The notes under the pieces are model-generated. The model searched no databases. It was given only the letters and a program-made list of their open reading frames with translations, and was not told the DNA's origin. Below are positions 13,949 to 14,324 of a stretch of DNA of 14,324 bases, piece after piece (the stretch's first letter is position 1; the number at the start of each line of letters is the position of its first letter). Source of the stretch: Streptomycetales bacterium. GTDB taxonomy: Bacteria; Actinomycetota; Actinomycetes; Prado026. Both the position numbers and the translations under genes were made by a program. The stretch spans positions 1 to 14,324 of the forward strand of contig JANYIP010000374.1 of assembly GCA_025361995.1 (NCBI GenBank). The letters run 5' to 3'.

Positions 13949-13977
13949 TTGTCGTCCTGTCTACGTCCACGCTTGAG
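13949..13977 (-). promoter_or_regulatory. Sigma28-like promoter of the first pilin gene
   Basis: CTCAA (13977-13973), a 16-nt spacer and GACGACAA (13956-13949, six of eight matches to GCCGATAA) on the minus strand. Transcription would begin near 13942, placing the whole riboswitch in the leader. A conventional sigma70-type match in the same A/T-richer stretch cannot be excluded. Confidence 0.5.
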
Positions 13978-14015
13978 TGTTTAGACACGCGAGTTGAGGG
14001 GAAAGCGCGGGTTCA

Positions 14016-14039
14016 TCCGTTTGGCGGCGTCCAAACGGA
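14016..14039 (-). other. Second hairpin downstream of pilC
   Basis: TCCGTTTGG (minus strand) pairs perfectly with CCAAACGGA: 9-bp arms at 14016-14024 and 14031-14039 with a 6-nt loop, immediately after the pilC terminator. It may back up termination or be a protein site just upstream of the pilin promoter. Confidence 0.55.
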
Positions 14040-14069
14040 CGAGGGGCCCGGCGGCTGCCGAACCCCTCG
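14040..14069 (-). terminator. Terminator after pilC
   Basis: A 13-bp stem (14040-14052 with 14057-14069; two G-U pairs in the transcript) and 4-nt loop, 34 nt after the pilC stop. The sequence after the stem reads UCCGUUUGG, weakly U-rich. Confidence 0.82.
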
Positions 14070-14103
14070 TTCCTACACCCACCGGACTGGCCGGTGTGCT
14101 GCC

Positions 14104-14324
14104 CTACTTGATCAGGTCGAAGATCTTGAAGATGGGCATGTAGAGCGCGATGATCATGGACCCGATGATGCCTCCGAGGAAGGCGATCATCAGCGGCTCG
14201 ATCAGGGCGGTCAGGGCCTCAGTGGTGGCCTCGACCTCCTGGTCGTAGAACTCCGAGATCTTGTGCAGCATCGCGTCCAGTGCGCCGGTGTCTTCGCCGA
14301 CGGCCATCATCTGCACCACCATCG
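14104..14324 (-). CDS. pilC: Type IV pilus platform protein PilC, C-terminal end
   Basis: The last 73 codons of a PilC/GspF-family protein, cut by the right edge. VVQMMAVGEDTGALDAMLHK is the conserved GE.(T/S)G segment of the second cytoplasmic domain. The last membrane helix (PLMIAFLGGIIGSMIIALYM) and the end PIFKIFDLIK are typical of the family. PilC is the polytopic inner-membrane platform turned by the PilB and PilT ATPases, whose genes are expected just outside the window to the right. It ends the upstream transcription unit, closed by the hairpin at 14069-14040. Confidence 0.93.
   Translation of the reverse strand, partial: MVVQMMAVGEDTGALDAMLHKISEFYDQEVEATTEALTALIEPLMIAFLGGIIGSMIIALYMPIFKIFDLIK

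Larger units (their letters stand above)
13768..14103. other. 336-base regulatory intergenic region between pilC and the first pilin
   Basis: No gene is seen. Read on the minus strand it holds the pilC terminator hairpin, a second hairpin, a sigma28-like promoter, the GEMM-like aptamer, an overlapping switch hairpin and the pilin ribosome binding site, each listed separately. Confidence 0.8.

Noticed and set aside
4051..14069. Classical Rho-independent terminators with U-tracts
   Set aside because: None of the hairpins is followed by a true run of T. They are called terminators from stem quality and position, as is usual for high-GC actinobacteria.
1..14324. tRNA, rRNA, phage, toxin-antitoxin or other defence genes
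   Set aside because: No cloverleaf, rRNA signature, integrase or defence-type protein was seen; all space is covered by the aro/efp/nusB genes, pilus genes or short regulatory gaps.

Overview
This is a high-GC actinobacterial window in which every gene reads on the minus strand. It joins a housekeeping shikimate/translation operon (left) to a type IV pilus locus (right). The actinobacterial assignment rests on the aroC-aroK-aroB-aroQ-efp-nusB order, an EF-P with an unmodified-type PGKGPAF loop, GTG starts, and pilMNO without an outer-membrane secretin gene in view. I cannot name the genus.

Read in transcription order (right to left): the end of pilC (14324-14104); a 336-base intergenic region with a strong terminator, a sigma28-like promoter and a probable cyclic-di-GMP class I (GEMM) riboswitch; two almost identical major pilin genes (13767-13306 and 13080-12619) and a third, different pilin (12474-12025), each closed by its own hairpin; an overlapping minor-pilin operon (PilV-, PilW- and PilX-like) followed by the prepilin peptidase pilD (11898-7269); then pilM-pilN-pilO and a PilP-like gene (7132-4103). 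A hairpin at 4084-4051 closes the pilus locus. Then come chorismate synthase, shikimate kinase, 3-dehydroquinate synthase and type II 3-dehydroquinate dehydratase, joined by overlaps, followed by elongation factor P and the start of nusB.

The parts work together as follows. PilD trims and methylates the prepilins. PilC, with ATPases expected beyond the right edge, drives assembly. PilM/N/O/P-like proteins form the inner-membrane alignment complex. The PilV/W/X-like proteins probably prime or cap the fibre, and the pilA products form its shaft.

The most interesting result is regulatory. Four pilus promoter regions (upstream of the first pilA, the third pilA, the pilV-like gene and pilM) share a motif close to CTCAA-N16-GCCGATAA with an identical 16-nt spacer. 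This looks like a FliA/WhiG (sigma28-class) regulon linking pili to a motility or developmental programme. The leader of the first pilA also carries a GEMM-like aptamer whose closing strand is shared with a downstream hairpin, which would put pilin output under second-messenger control. These are pattern-level inferences from reading the sequence; no search was run.
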